A DNA stretch of 5,564 nt from an uncultured bacterium (GTDB lineage: Bacteria > Cyanobacteriota > Vampirovibrionia > Gastranaerophilales > Gastranaerophilaceae), in assembly GCA_902803265.1 (NCBI GenBank), contig CADCPD010000066.1:1-5564 (forward strand). Reading direction: 5' to 3'. Positions within the stretch are counted from its first letter, which is position 1. The number at the start of each line of letters is the position of its first letter. The notes under the pieces are model-generated. The model was not told where the DNA came from and did no database searches. It saw only the letters and a list, made by a program, of their open reading frames with translations. The position numbers and the translations under genes were made by a program. This document shows, piece after piece, positions 1 to 5,564 of this stretch.

Positions 1-3000
1 ACATTGTTGTCAACTTCTTGATATTGAGATGTCCAAGCACCTGTTGCAATAATATTAGTTATTTGATCATTTGCTTCTCGTTCAGGCTTTAATACTGCTT
101 TTTGAGTAACTTCATCAAGGTTTATTTTGCCACCTGTTGTTTCGACTTTTGCTTTTCCCGCATTAACATTGATATTGTTAGCAGTTACTTCGGAATTGTT
201 TAATATTTTAGAATAGGTATTTCCTTTTAATTTTTGAACATTAACAGAGCCATCTATGCCAATAGATTTGCTTCTTCCACCAGTTGCAATTGCCGTAATA
301 TATGCTTGTTCATTAGCACTTGTTACATTTACATTTCCACTGTCTGCTGTTATTGTTGATTTCTCAATCTTTGATTCAGCATTGTTGTTATAAATATCCC
401 AGATAACATTTGCACCTACTCCAAAAGTATCACTATCCATTTGTGGTTTATATTCAAAATCTGACTGTCCAGGGATTTTATAATTTAATTGGTTGATTAA
501 AATATCAATCATGCCTGCAGCATTATACCCGATAACAGAATTTACAGCATTAACATTCAAATTTCCATCAAGATTTATATCTGAATTATTTTTAATGTTT
601 GCCAATGTATTGTTAATTACTTCGTTATATATAACTGATGCTGAAACATCAACACCCTCAGCCTTTGAAGTTGTTTGAGCAAAGTTATTAAAGAATCCTG
701 TTAATCTAAATTTTGGTAAAATAGCATCTGTAACAGATGTAGTTATATTTTGATCTGCTACGCCTGTAAAATCAACACCTGAAGAAAAAGAAGCATCTTG
801 AAGTGGATAAACGAAAGATAAATCCCATTTTGCGTTCGCTTCTGATACAAAATTTCCACCAACTTGAAGTTTATCTACTCCAAAAATCTTGAAAGGGAAT
901 TTAACACCAAAAGTTATAGAACCTTGGTTCATTGGTAATTCAGTTGTTGCATTAACATCTAAGTCATCAGCATCAATTTCCGATTTATCAATTATTGCAT
1001 TGGTATTATTTTGTTCTTCATTTACAATAACACCAAGTCCAACACCTACTTTTGCTTTACCGTTTGATTCTGCCAGTGCACTGTTTGCAGTTAAATCGAC
1101 CGTATTTGCCTGAACATTGGCATCACCTGCTGCATTAACTGTTGAATTTGTTATTTTAGCATTAGTATTATTTGATGTTTTATTCCAAACCAAAGCACCG
1201 CCTGCCTGAACCAGAGAATTTCCTGTTGCTTCAATTTCAGTTTTTCCTTTGATTCTTGAGAATAAACTTCTGTTTAGATATGTTGTTTGAAAAGCTTTGA
1301 TTTTCTTTTTTGATTCAGAAAACTTATGTGACGGTTGTACTGCATTTGCATCTTCTATTTTTCCTGACGCAGAATTTTTAACCGTATTTAAACTTTGAGC
1401 AATTACATCTACATCTCCGGTGGTAGTTACTGTACTACCATTATTAATTTCAGCATTAACATTATTTTGAGAACGATTTAAAATAGCAACTAAAGATACA
1501 GCAGAACTTGGGGAATCACCATCCTGTTTAACATTTTTATCGACTTTTGCGGTCATTGTAAGTTTAACATCACTATCAGAAAGATTTACCGCACCAACCT
1601 CTAAATTTCTTGCATTAACAGTTGTATGATTAAGTTTTGCTTCTGTTGTTGTTTTTGTAGTATTGTTCAATAAAATTGCAAATGCACCATCCTCAATAGG
1701 CATAGATAATAAACTATCCGATGACATTACAATTTTATTTTTATTTAAAGATAGAGCACCAACATTAGTATCTCTTGTTGAATTTAAGAAAGAATCCTGA
1801 ACAATAGTTCTTGCTACCGTACTTGTACCTACACCGTATATACCTATAGGCAAAACTTGAGCTAATAAAGTTGATGTTGCAGTTAATGATGAATCTGCAT
1901 AAGAGTTTACATTAATATCCTGACCTGCAGTAATGTTGGTATTTTGCTTTATATCAACAATGCTTGATGTTCTTGGTCCTTCAAAGCCGTTAAAAATATC
2001 TGATGAAAAATATTCTGAAAGTTTTGCATTTGCTCTTTTGGTTGTATCTATTGAACCATCATTACCAACAACAGCATCTTTTATAAGAAGTATTGCTGTA
2101 GGTGATAGCAAGTTTATATTTTGCTCGGTTTTTGATTGAGCTTCAGCAGTTATATTAACATCATTAGTTGCTTGAATTATTGAATTTGCGATTGTAACAT
2201 TTGCTTCGGCTCCGCCTGATGTTCCCCAAAGACTTGTTACAGAAAGGTCAAATAAATCTACAATAATATTTTTTATAAATTCAATAGAATCAAGACTTAA
2301 TGTTGAAATTATTTTTTCATTTGTTGCAAGAGCCAGAATATCAATATCTTTTGATACTATTTTTGAATTTGCAACATTAATTTCTGCTTTTACGTTATCT
2401 TTGCTTTCTTGTTTTTTATATACAGCATTTGAGTTAATATCAATTTTATTTGATGCAATCAAATCAGCTTTCTGAATATCTATTTTTGCATTTGAATCAC
2501 TTTGTGCTAAAACAACAATTTTACCATTTTGTAAGTCAAAAGTTGTTGCATCTGTTATATTGTGACTAACTAAACTGTCAAAAAGATTCTTTGCCGTATC
2601 ATAATCTGTCAACGTAGTATTTGTATCTTTTAATCCTGAAACAATGCCGGCATGTGAAGTATCACTGCCTATAATTTTTACATCTTTACCGTAAAGATTA
2701 ACATCTCCTCTTGATAATATTTTACCGTTAACAACAATATTTCCGGCTGAATCTTTTATTAAAGCATTATAATCGTTTGCTCCAGGTACATAAGTTGATA
2801 ATTTTGATAAATCCTGATCGTTATATTTTCCTAAAAAAGAATTATATGTATTTTGAGACGGGGTAATTAAAGATAAAGCACCAACATTAAGAACTCCTGA
2901 TGCACCGATAACAACACCATTTGGAGATACAAAAATTGCATGCCCATTGTAAAAAGCTCCATCCCTCATTGTATTAACAAGACTGTTAATAACAACCTGA

Positions 3001-3290
3001 CTATTTACGAGATTTACAAAATTTGAATATGTTTGATCACCTTTTTTAAATAAAAGATTTACAACATCGTTGTTATAAAGTTTAAAATTATCATACTGTC
3101 TGAAACCGGTATTACCGGAAATCTTTGCAGCATCTATATTGTAAACATTATGTCCGCCTTGTTGAGTCGGATTAACACCTGTTATAACAGTATCTTCAGC
3201 CAACACAAAGGGTGCTGTGTTAAAAAACAGCATAAAAATGCACAATATTAGCGCACATACGCGCTTTCCTATTTTATTTTTATATATCAT
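1..3290 (-). CDS. Large filamentous surface adhesin, haemagglutinin/LktA-like, 3' end cut off by window edge
   Basis: This gene encodes the first 1096 residues of a secreted fibrous surface protein; the frame is still open at the left edge. ATG at 3290 is the first ATG after an in-frame stop at 3332-3330. Residues 1-31 form a signal peptide: basic KNKIGKR, a hydrophobic core, and a probable cleavage after VLA31. Residues about 47-260 resemble the two-partner-secretion/haemagglutinin N-terminal domain, with the hallmark AIFVSPNGVVIGASGVLNVG at 118-137. From about 265 onward at least eleven degenerate repeats of the type A-x-I-x-x-S-x-[IV]-x-A-x-[DN]-[IVL]-x-V-x-A recur, as expected for a right-handed beta-helix. 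The mature part contains no cysteine. Family knowledge: such proteins often exceed 2000-3000 residues and cross the outer membrane through a TpsB/Omp85-type pore; no partner gene is visible. The closest type I recognise is the leukotoxin LktA-family filamentous adhesin. Toxicity is not implied. The adhesin class is secure; the exact subfamily is inferred. Confidence 0.87.
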   Translation of the reverse strand, partial: MIYKNKIGKRVCALILCIFMLFFNTAPFVLAEDTVITGVNPTQQGGHNVYNIDAAKISGNTGFRQYDNFKLYNNDVVNLLFKKGDQTYSNFVNLVNSQVVINSLVNTMRDGAFYNGHAIFVSPNGVVIGASGVLNVGALSLITPSQNTYNSFLGKYNDQDLSKLSTYVPGANDYNALIKDSAGNIVVNGKILSRGDVNLYGKDVKIIGSDTSHAGIVSGLKDTNTTLTDYDTAKNLFDSLVSHNITDATTFDLQNGKIVVLAQSDSNAKIDIQKADLIASNKIDINSNAVYKKQESKDNVKAEINVANSKIVSKDIDILALATNEKIISTLSLDSIEFIKNIIVDLFDLSVTSLWGTSGGAEANVTIANSIIQATNDVNITAEAQSKTEQNINLLSPTAILLIKDAVVGNDGSIDTTKRANAKLSEYFSSDIFNGFEGPRTSSIVDIKQNTNITAGQDINVNSYADSSLTATSTLLAQVLPIGIYGVGTSTVARTIVQDSFLNSTRDTNVGALSLNKNKIVMSSDSLLSMPIEDGAFAILLNNTTKTTTEAKLNHTTVNARNLEVGAVNLSDSDVKLTMTAKVDKNVKQDGDSPSSAVSLVAILNRSQNNVNAEINNGSTVTTTGDVDVIAQSLNTVKNSASGKIEDANAVQPSHKFSESKKKIKAFQTTYLNRSLFSRIKGKTEIEATGNSLVQAGGALVWNKTSNNTNAKITNSTVNAAGDANVQANTVDLTANSALAESNGKAKVGVGLGVIVNEEQNNTNAIIDKSEIDADDLDVNATTELPMNQGSITFGVKFPFKIFGVDKLQVGGNFVSEANAKWDLSFVYPLQDASFSSGVDFTGVADQNITTSVTDAILPKFRLTGFFNNFAQTTSKAEGVDVSASVIYNEVINNTLANIKNNSDINLDGNLNVNAVNSVIGYNAAGMIDILINQLNYKIPGQSDFEYKPQMDSDTFGVGANVIWDIYNNNAESKIEKSTITADSGNVNVTSANEQAYITAIATGGRSKSIGIDGSVNVQKLKGNTYSKILNNSEVTANNINVNAGKAKVETTGGKINLDEVTQKAVLKPEREANDQITNIIATGAWTSQYQEVDNN
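3198..3290 (-). other. Sec signal peptide of the adhesin
   Basis: Residues 1-31 show the three classical parts. The basic n-region is K4, K6, K9, R10. The hydrophobic core is VCALILCIFMLFF at residues 11-23. The polar c-region ends in V-L-A before E32-D33, giving a Val(-3)/Ala(-1) site for signal peptidase I. No lipobox Cys follows the core: the only two cysteines (C12, C17) are inside it. The precise cleavage position is a prediction. Confidence 0.8.
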
Positions 3291-3317
3291 TAATTTGTTA
3301 TATTCTTTCTTATGTTG

Positions 3318-3364
3318 GACTTCCAAGTCTTATATATTATATTATTCCACAATTAACAAGAAAA
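3318..3364 (-). promoter_or_regulatory. Probable promoter and leader palindrome of the adhesin gene
   Basis: Read on the minus strand, a perfect TATAAT lies at 3341-3336, preceded at 17 bases by a weak -35 (TTTTCT, 3364-3359). Transcription would start near 3329, leaving a leader of about 40 nt. A 12-base palindrome, GACTTccAAGTC, occupies 3318-3329, right at the predicted start point, where it could act as an operator. The only ribosome-binding-like stretch, AAGAAAG, is about 14 bases from the ATG, which is too far to be convincing. The region is so AT-rich that a chance TATAAT is plausible. Confidence 0.4.
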
Positions 3365-3440
3365 ATAAAACCTAAAACATAAAACTTATAATTTGTTTAT
3401 AAATAATATATGAATATTTCAAAATAAGGTTTTGGTATAT

Positions 3441-3469
3441 GTTATTTTAATAAGTCCGTTAAAAATAAC
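3441..3469. repeat. AT-rich imperfect inverted repeat upstream of the adhesin
   Basis: GTTATTTT at 3441-3448 is the reverse complement of AAAATAAC at 3462-3469. The same AAAATAAC word recurs at 3485-3492, and AAAATAA at 3421-3427, so alternative pairings are possible. No T-run follows on either strand. In sequence this rich in A and T it may be coincidence. The rest of 3291-3564 holds no convincing coding frame. Confidence 0.3.
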
Positions 3470-3510
3470 ACTTTAGATTTAACCAAAATAACTATGATTG
3501 GAACCCGCCA

Positions 3511-3539
3511 AAGACACTTAAATACTAAAATAGTGTCTT
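3511..3539 (-). terminator. Candidate terminator hairpin after tRNA-Leu
   Basis: AAGACACT (3511-3518) and AGTGTCTT (3532-3539) form a perfect 8-bp stem around a 13-base A/T-rich loop, 26 bases beyond the 3' end of tRNA-Leu. The position fits the end of the synthase-lepB-tRNA transcript. The tail argues against a strong intrinsic terminator: on the minus strand only TTT spans the end of the stem before GGCGGG, whereas on the plus strand CTTTT follows. It may be a weak terminator, a bidirectional one, or an RNA 3'-end stabilising stem. Confidence 0.4.
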
Positions 3540-3564
3540 CTTTTGAGAACTCTAAAAACTTAAA

Positions 3565-3645
3565 TGTCGACGGGGGGACTTGAACCCCCACGACTCTCGC
3601 CACATGCACCTCAAGCATGCATGTCTACCATTCCATCACATCGAC
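3565..3645 (-). tRNA. tRNA-Leu (anticodon GAG)
   Basis: The 81-base sequence folds as a class II tRNA. The 7-bp acceptor stem pairs GTCGATG with CGTCGAC, with one T-G wobble. The D arm is ATG/CAT with GGTAGA in its loop. The anticodon stem CATGC/GCATG encloses the loop TTGAGGT, whose anticodon GAG (3612-3610) reads CUC/CUU leucine codons. A long variable arm of about 13 bases is typical of leucine, and the T arm GGGGG-TTCAAGT-CCCCC is perfect. The discriminator base is A at 3565. No CCA is encoded, so the 3' CCA must be added by nucleotidyltransferase. It begins 11 bases after the lepB stop with no room for a separate promoter, so it is probably co-transcribed with lepB and released by RNase P. 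Confidence 0.96.
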
Positions 3646-3656
3646 ATAATATTAAA

Positions 3657-4283
3657 TTATAAACCTTTAGTTCTCCATACCGGCCAGAATAAAAATACTG
3701 CCCGACCTATAAATCTGTCTTCCGGTAAAAACCCCCAAAAACGACTATCTTGAGAATTGCCTCTGTTATCACCCATCATAAAATAATTGTGTTCCGGTAT
3801 AATTAAAGGTCCACAATACATTCTATCAGAACACGGTATGTAATCTTCTTCACTCATTACATACGGTTCATCAAGTTTTTTATCATTGATATATACTCCA
3901 TATTTTCCATCCGAGTCCTTCTTAACTTCCAATTTGTCCCCAGGCATACCGATAACACGTTTTATATAAGCAATGTCTTTACAGAAAAATCCTGTTAAAC
4001 GTTGAAAAACTTTTATTGGCGAATATTTTAACTCATAAAATGGAGGATAGAACACCATAACATCCCCACGTTTTGGTGTTGAATAAAATCTTGAAAATCT
4101 TTCTACAAAAATTCTATCACCCTCTATTAATGTTGGTTTCATTGAACCGGAAGGTATCCAACGAATTTCACCGATAAAAAATCTTATTATAATAACCATA
4201 ACAATCACAAAAACAACTGTTTCAACGGTTTCTTTTAAAGCAGGTTTTATTTTTTCGTATAAATCTTTAAAATTTACTTTCAT
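3657..4283 (-). CDS. lepB: Signal peptidase I
   Basis: A membrane-anchored serine/lysine-dyad protease that removes signal peptides from proteins exported by Sec or Tat, acting on the outer face of the inner membrane. The 208-residue protein has a short cytoplasmic start, one membrane segment (about 20-38) and the S26 family boxes in order. IPSGSMKPTL holds the nucleophile Ser47; a GDVMVF box lies at 73-78; YIKRVIGMPGD holds the general-base Lys108; MGDNRGNSQDSRFWGFL at 170-186 contains the conserved GDN-R and SDSR-like elements. Length fits compact bacterial enzymes rather than the two-anchor 324-residue E. coli form. Cysteines 101, 151 and 157 are unusual extras. The start overlaps the upstream stop as ATGA and has no Shine-Dalgarno sequence, which implies coupled translation. 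The adhesin nearby is a plausible substrate. Identification is firm. Confidence 0.96.
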   Translation of the reverse strand: MKVNFKDLYEKIKPALKETVETVVFVIVMVIIIRFFIGEIRWIPSGSMKPTLIEGDRIFVERFSRFYSTPKRGDVMVFYPPFYELKYSPIKVFQRLTGFFCKDIAYIKRVIGMPGDKLEVKKDSDGKYGVYINDKKLDEPYVMSEEDYIPCSDRMYCGPLIIPEHNYFMMGDNRGNSQDSRFWGFLPEDRFIGRAVFLFWPVWRTKGL

Positions 4284-5149
4284 AGGTTAAATAAATCCAA
4301 CACCTCTAATAACGCTTGTTTATAAATATTATCACTTCTTACAAAAATACTGCGACAAGCACATAAATAATTATCTAACAATTGTTTTGCTTTTTCAATA
4401 CCGCAAGAAATATTTTCTATATTCCCCTTTGCATAAATAATAGGCGCTGTATAAATACCTTCATCATAATCATTATGTATTGGTTTATTATCTTTATTCG
4501 AAAAATTTAATATGTCATCTCTGATTTGAAAGGCAATACCAAAATTAGTAGCAAAATCTATAGCAATATCTCTGTCAAAATTATACAAAATAGAAGCAGA
4601 TTCGAATGATGCTAAAAACAATGATGCAGTTTTTTCTTTTGATTTTTCAATATATTCTTCTATTGTAGGTAACTTAAATTTATTAAAATATTGTGAAATT
4701 TCACCAACACACATTGAATCAATAGTATTCGCAAAAATTTTTGATATTTCGCAATTGTCCAAAGATAACAAATACTTAAGAGCAATAGATAGTAAATAAT
4801 CACCTGAAATGACAGCCATAAAATTGTCAAATTTTGAATTAAAAGTTTCAATACCTCGTCTTATATTAGATTTATCTATAATATCATCATGAATTAATGT
4901 AGCATTATGAATTATTTCAACAGCAGCTTGTAATTTTATAAAGTTTTCATTAATTTCATAACCTTGAGCTTTAAAAAACAAAAAAGCTATAACTGAACGA
5001 ATTTTTTTTGATGGTGCCTTAAAATAGGCTTTTAAAGCGCAGTCAAAATCAGGATAAACCGTATTAAAAGAAGAAATTAAATCATCAACTTCATCTAATT
5101 CAGGCTTAATAAGATTTAATATATTATTATAAGAATCACTATCAAACAT
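4280..5149 (-). CDS. All-trans polyprenyl diphosphate synthase, probably long-chain
   Basis: This enzyme extends allylic diphosphates with isopentenyl diphosphate, most likely making the C30-C45 side chain of a quinone. The 289 residues contain the two aspartate-rich Mg-binding regions: HDDIID (D88, D89, D92) followed by R97-R98-G99, and FQIRDDILN (D211, D212, with N215 in place of the last Asp). H81, K173-T174 and F207-Q208 match the conserved substrate-contact positions. Ala83 and Thr84, five and four residues before the first DDxxD, are small, which in this family leaves the tunnel open for long products (HepT/IspB/SPS type) rather than farnesyl or geranylgeranyl. The GKRxRP element is degenerate (SKKIRS, 47-52), keeping K48 and R51. 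The protein is slightly shorter than the usual ~320. It starts after the rRNA terminator and overlaps lepB by ATGA. Exact chain length cannot be read from sequence. Confidence 0.9.
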   Translation of the reverse strand: MFDSDSYNNILNLIKPELDEVDDLISSFNTVYPDFDCALKAYFKAPSKKIRSVIAFLFFKAQGYEINENFIKLQAAVEIIHNATLIHDDIIDKSNIRRGIETFNSKFDNFMAVISGDYLLSIALKYLLSLDNCEISKIFANTIDSMCVGEISQYFNKFKLPTIEEYIEKSKEKTASLFLASFESASILYNFDRDIAIDFATNFGIAFQIRDDILNFSNKDNKPIHNDYDEGIYTAPIIYAKGNIENISCGIEKAKQLLDNYLCACRSIFVRSDNIYKQALLEVLDLFNL

Positions 5150-5158
5150 AACAATTTG

Positions 5159-5187
5159 ATTGTACCACGAAAATTGTAATAAAAAAA
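5159..5187 (-). promoter_or_regulatory. Possible extended -10 promoter of the synthase-lepB-tRNA unit
   Basis: Minus-strand TACAAT at 5164-5159 is preceded by TGG (5167-5165), giving an extended -10 of the TGnTATAAT type with one mismatch. The -35 position 17 bases upstream is just T-rich and falls in the U-tract of the rRNA terminator. Transcription would start near 5152, only about three bases before the ATG, so the mRNA would be almost leaderless; no Shine-Dalgarno sequence is seen. A second TACAAT lies at 5178-5173. A 7-base inverted repeat, ACAATTT/AAATTGT (5151-5157 and 5171-5177), flanks the -10. Some expression by read-through from the rRNA operon is the alternative. Confidence 0.35.
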
Positions 5188-5217
5188 ATACCTCAATTCA
5201 AAAGAATCAAGGTATTT
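5181..5217 (-). terminator. Intrinsic terminator of the rRNA operon
   Basis: Read on the minus strand, AAATACCTTGATTC (5217-5204) pairs with GAATTGAGGTATTT (5199-5186) over 14 bp with two G-T wobbles, closing a TTTT loop. The stem end runs into an uninterrupted stretch of eight T (5188-5181). It sits 11 bases after the predicted 5S 3' end, exactly where an rRNA operon should stop. The plus strand lacks a matching T-tract, so it acts on minus-strand transcripts. Confidence 0.92.
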
Positions 5218-5228
5218 ACAAAATTTAG

Positions 5229-5345
5229 AGCTGGCAACGAGTTATCTTCCCAGGCGGTGGCCCGCCAAGTATTGTTACCGCTATGAGTCTTTACGACCGT
5301 GTTCGGGATGGGAACGGGTGGAGTCCTCACGCTTGGTCACCAGCA
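5229..5345 (-). rRNA. rrf: 5S ribosomal RNA
   Basis: The minus strand carries the 5S signature CCATCCCGAACACGG, and the terminal helix closes by pairing GCTGG at the 5' end (5344-5340) with CCAGC at the 3' end (5234-5230). The length of about 117 nt is normal. It is a structural RNA of the large ribosomal subunit. It lies about 105 nt after the 23S end and is followed by a strong terminator, so it is the last gene of this rRNA operon. The exact ends could be off by one or two bases. Confidence 0.95.
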
Positions 5346-5450
5346 ATGCTATCCAATTGCTAAAAGCAATTAAACTGCACTGTGTGCAAAGAAAGCTGCA
5401 TAAAGATTATAAGCAAAGCGTAATCATAATGTATTGCAAAGATGCAACAA
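5346..5450 (-). other. 23S-5S internal transcribed spacer with four small stem-loops
   Basis: No tRNA or coding frame is present. Four short perfect stems follow one another: AATTGC/GCAATT (5355-5360 with 5366-5371), TGCAC/GTGCA (5376-5380 with 5384-5388), GATTA/TAATC (5405-5409 with 5421-5425) and TTGCA/TGCAA (5434-5438 with 5443-5447). They may guide RNase processing of the precursor between 23S and 5S. The pairing is seen in the sequence; the function is inference. Confidence 0.6.
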
Positions 5451-5564
5451 TAGGAAAAGCCCTCGTCCGATTAGTATCAGTCGACTGAATATGTTGCCAT
5501 ACTTACATCTCTGACCTATCAACCAAGTAATCTGCTTGGGGACTTACTAGCTTATGCTATGAGA
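5451..5564 (-). rRNA. rrl: 23S ribosomal RNA, 3' end only
   Basis: The minus strand reads the conserved last segment of large-subunit rRNA (domain VI), including GGTTGATAGGTCAGAGA (5525-5509) and ACTAATCGGACGAGG, ending in GGGCTTTTCC near 5453. Only about 114 nt of roughly 2900 are in the window; the gene continues past the right edge. Gene order 23S then 5S on the same strand is that of a standard operon. The 3' end is placed by analogy with the E. coli end (GGCTTAACCTT) and may be off by a few bases. Confidence 0.95.

Noticed and set aside
493..2139. Plus-strand open frames at 493-678, 889-1113 and 1933-2139
   Set aside because: They lie wholly inside the continuous minus-strand adhesin frame, encode no recognisable domain, and are short antisense shadows.
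1..3290. Possible CRISPR array or tandem DNA repeat because of recurrent words such as gcattaaca
   Set aside because: The recurrences are codons of the degenerate Val-Asn-Ala protein repeats read on the minus strand; there are no equal-length direct repeats with regular spacers.
3565..3645. Integration attachment site at the tRNA-Leu 3' end with the adhesin as island cargo
   Set aside because: No integrase and no second copy of the tRNA 3' end is seen in the flanking region, so there is no evidence of integration.
4660..4851. Minus-strand 63-codon frame inside the polyprenyl synthase gene
   Set aside because: It is an out-of-frame shadow of the synthase, whose own frame carries the family motifs across this stretch.
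5346..5450. tRNA gene in the 23S-5S spacer
   Set aside because: The spacer has small hairpins only, with no acceptor/T-arm pattern or TTCNANN loop.

Overview
The window looks like a piece of chromosome from a strongly AT-rich, Gram-negative-type (outer-membrane) bacterium. The signal-peptide-bearing filamentous adhesin, the signal peptidase I and the long-chain polyprenyl diphosphate synthase together suggest an uncultured gut-type lineage. My best guess is the non-photosynthetic cyanobacterial relatives (Gastranaerophilales/'Melainabacteria'), which combine low GC with LktA-type adhesins. Fusobacteria or Elusimicrobia cannot be excluded from the sequence alone. All genes lie on the minus strand, so the biological reading order runs from high to low coordinates.

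In that order: the 3' end of a 23S rRNA gene enters from the right edge (about 5564-5451). A ~105-nt spacer follows that carries four small stem-loops and no tRNA, then a complete 5S rRNA (about 5345-5229) and a strong intrinsic terminator (5217-5181). About 30 bases later a polyprenyl diphosphate synthase starts (5149-4280). It overlaps signal peptidase I (lepB, 4283-3657) by the four bases ATGA. Eleven bases after lepB comes tRNA-Leu with anticodon GAG (3645-3565). After a non-coding gap of about 270 bases that holds inverted repeats and a likely promoter, a very large secreted adhesin begins at 3290 and runs off the left edge still open, with 1096 codons visible.

Functionally, the rRNA operon tail and the synthase-lepB-tRNA unit are housekeeping. 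The synthase should supply the isoprenoid tail of a quinone, and LepB removes signal peptides from exported proteins. The adhesin is the accessory element. It has a Sec signal peptide that LepB would plausibly cleave, a haemagglutinin-like N-terminal domain, and a long run of short degenerate repeats expected to form a beta-helix filament at the cell surface. I could read its frame codon by codon from 3290 to the left edge without a stop or frameshift. The open frames seen on the plus strand over 493-2139 are shadows of this gene. I found no CRISPR array, insertion sequence, prophage or clear evidence of an undescribed system.
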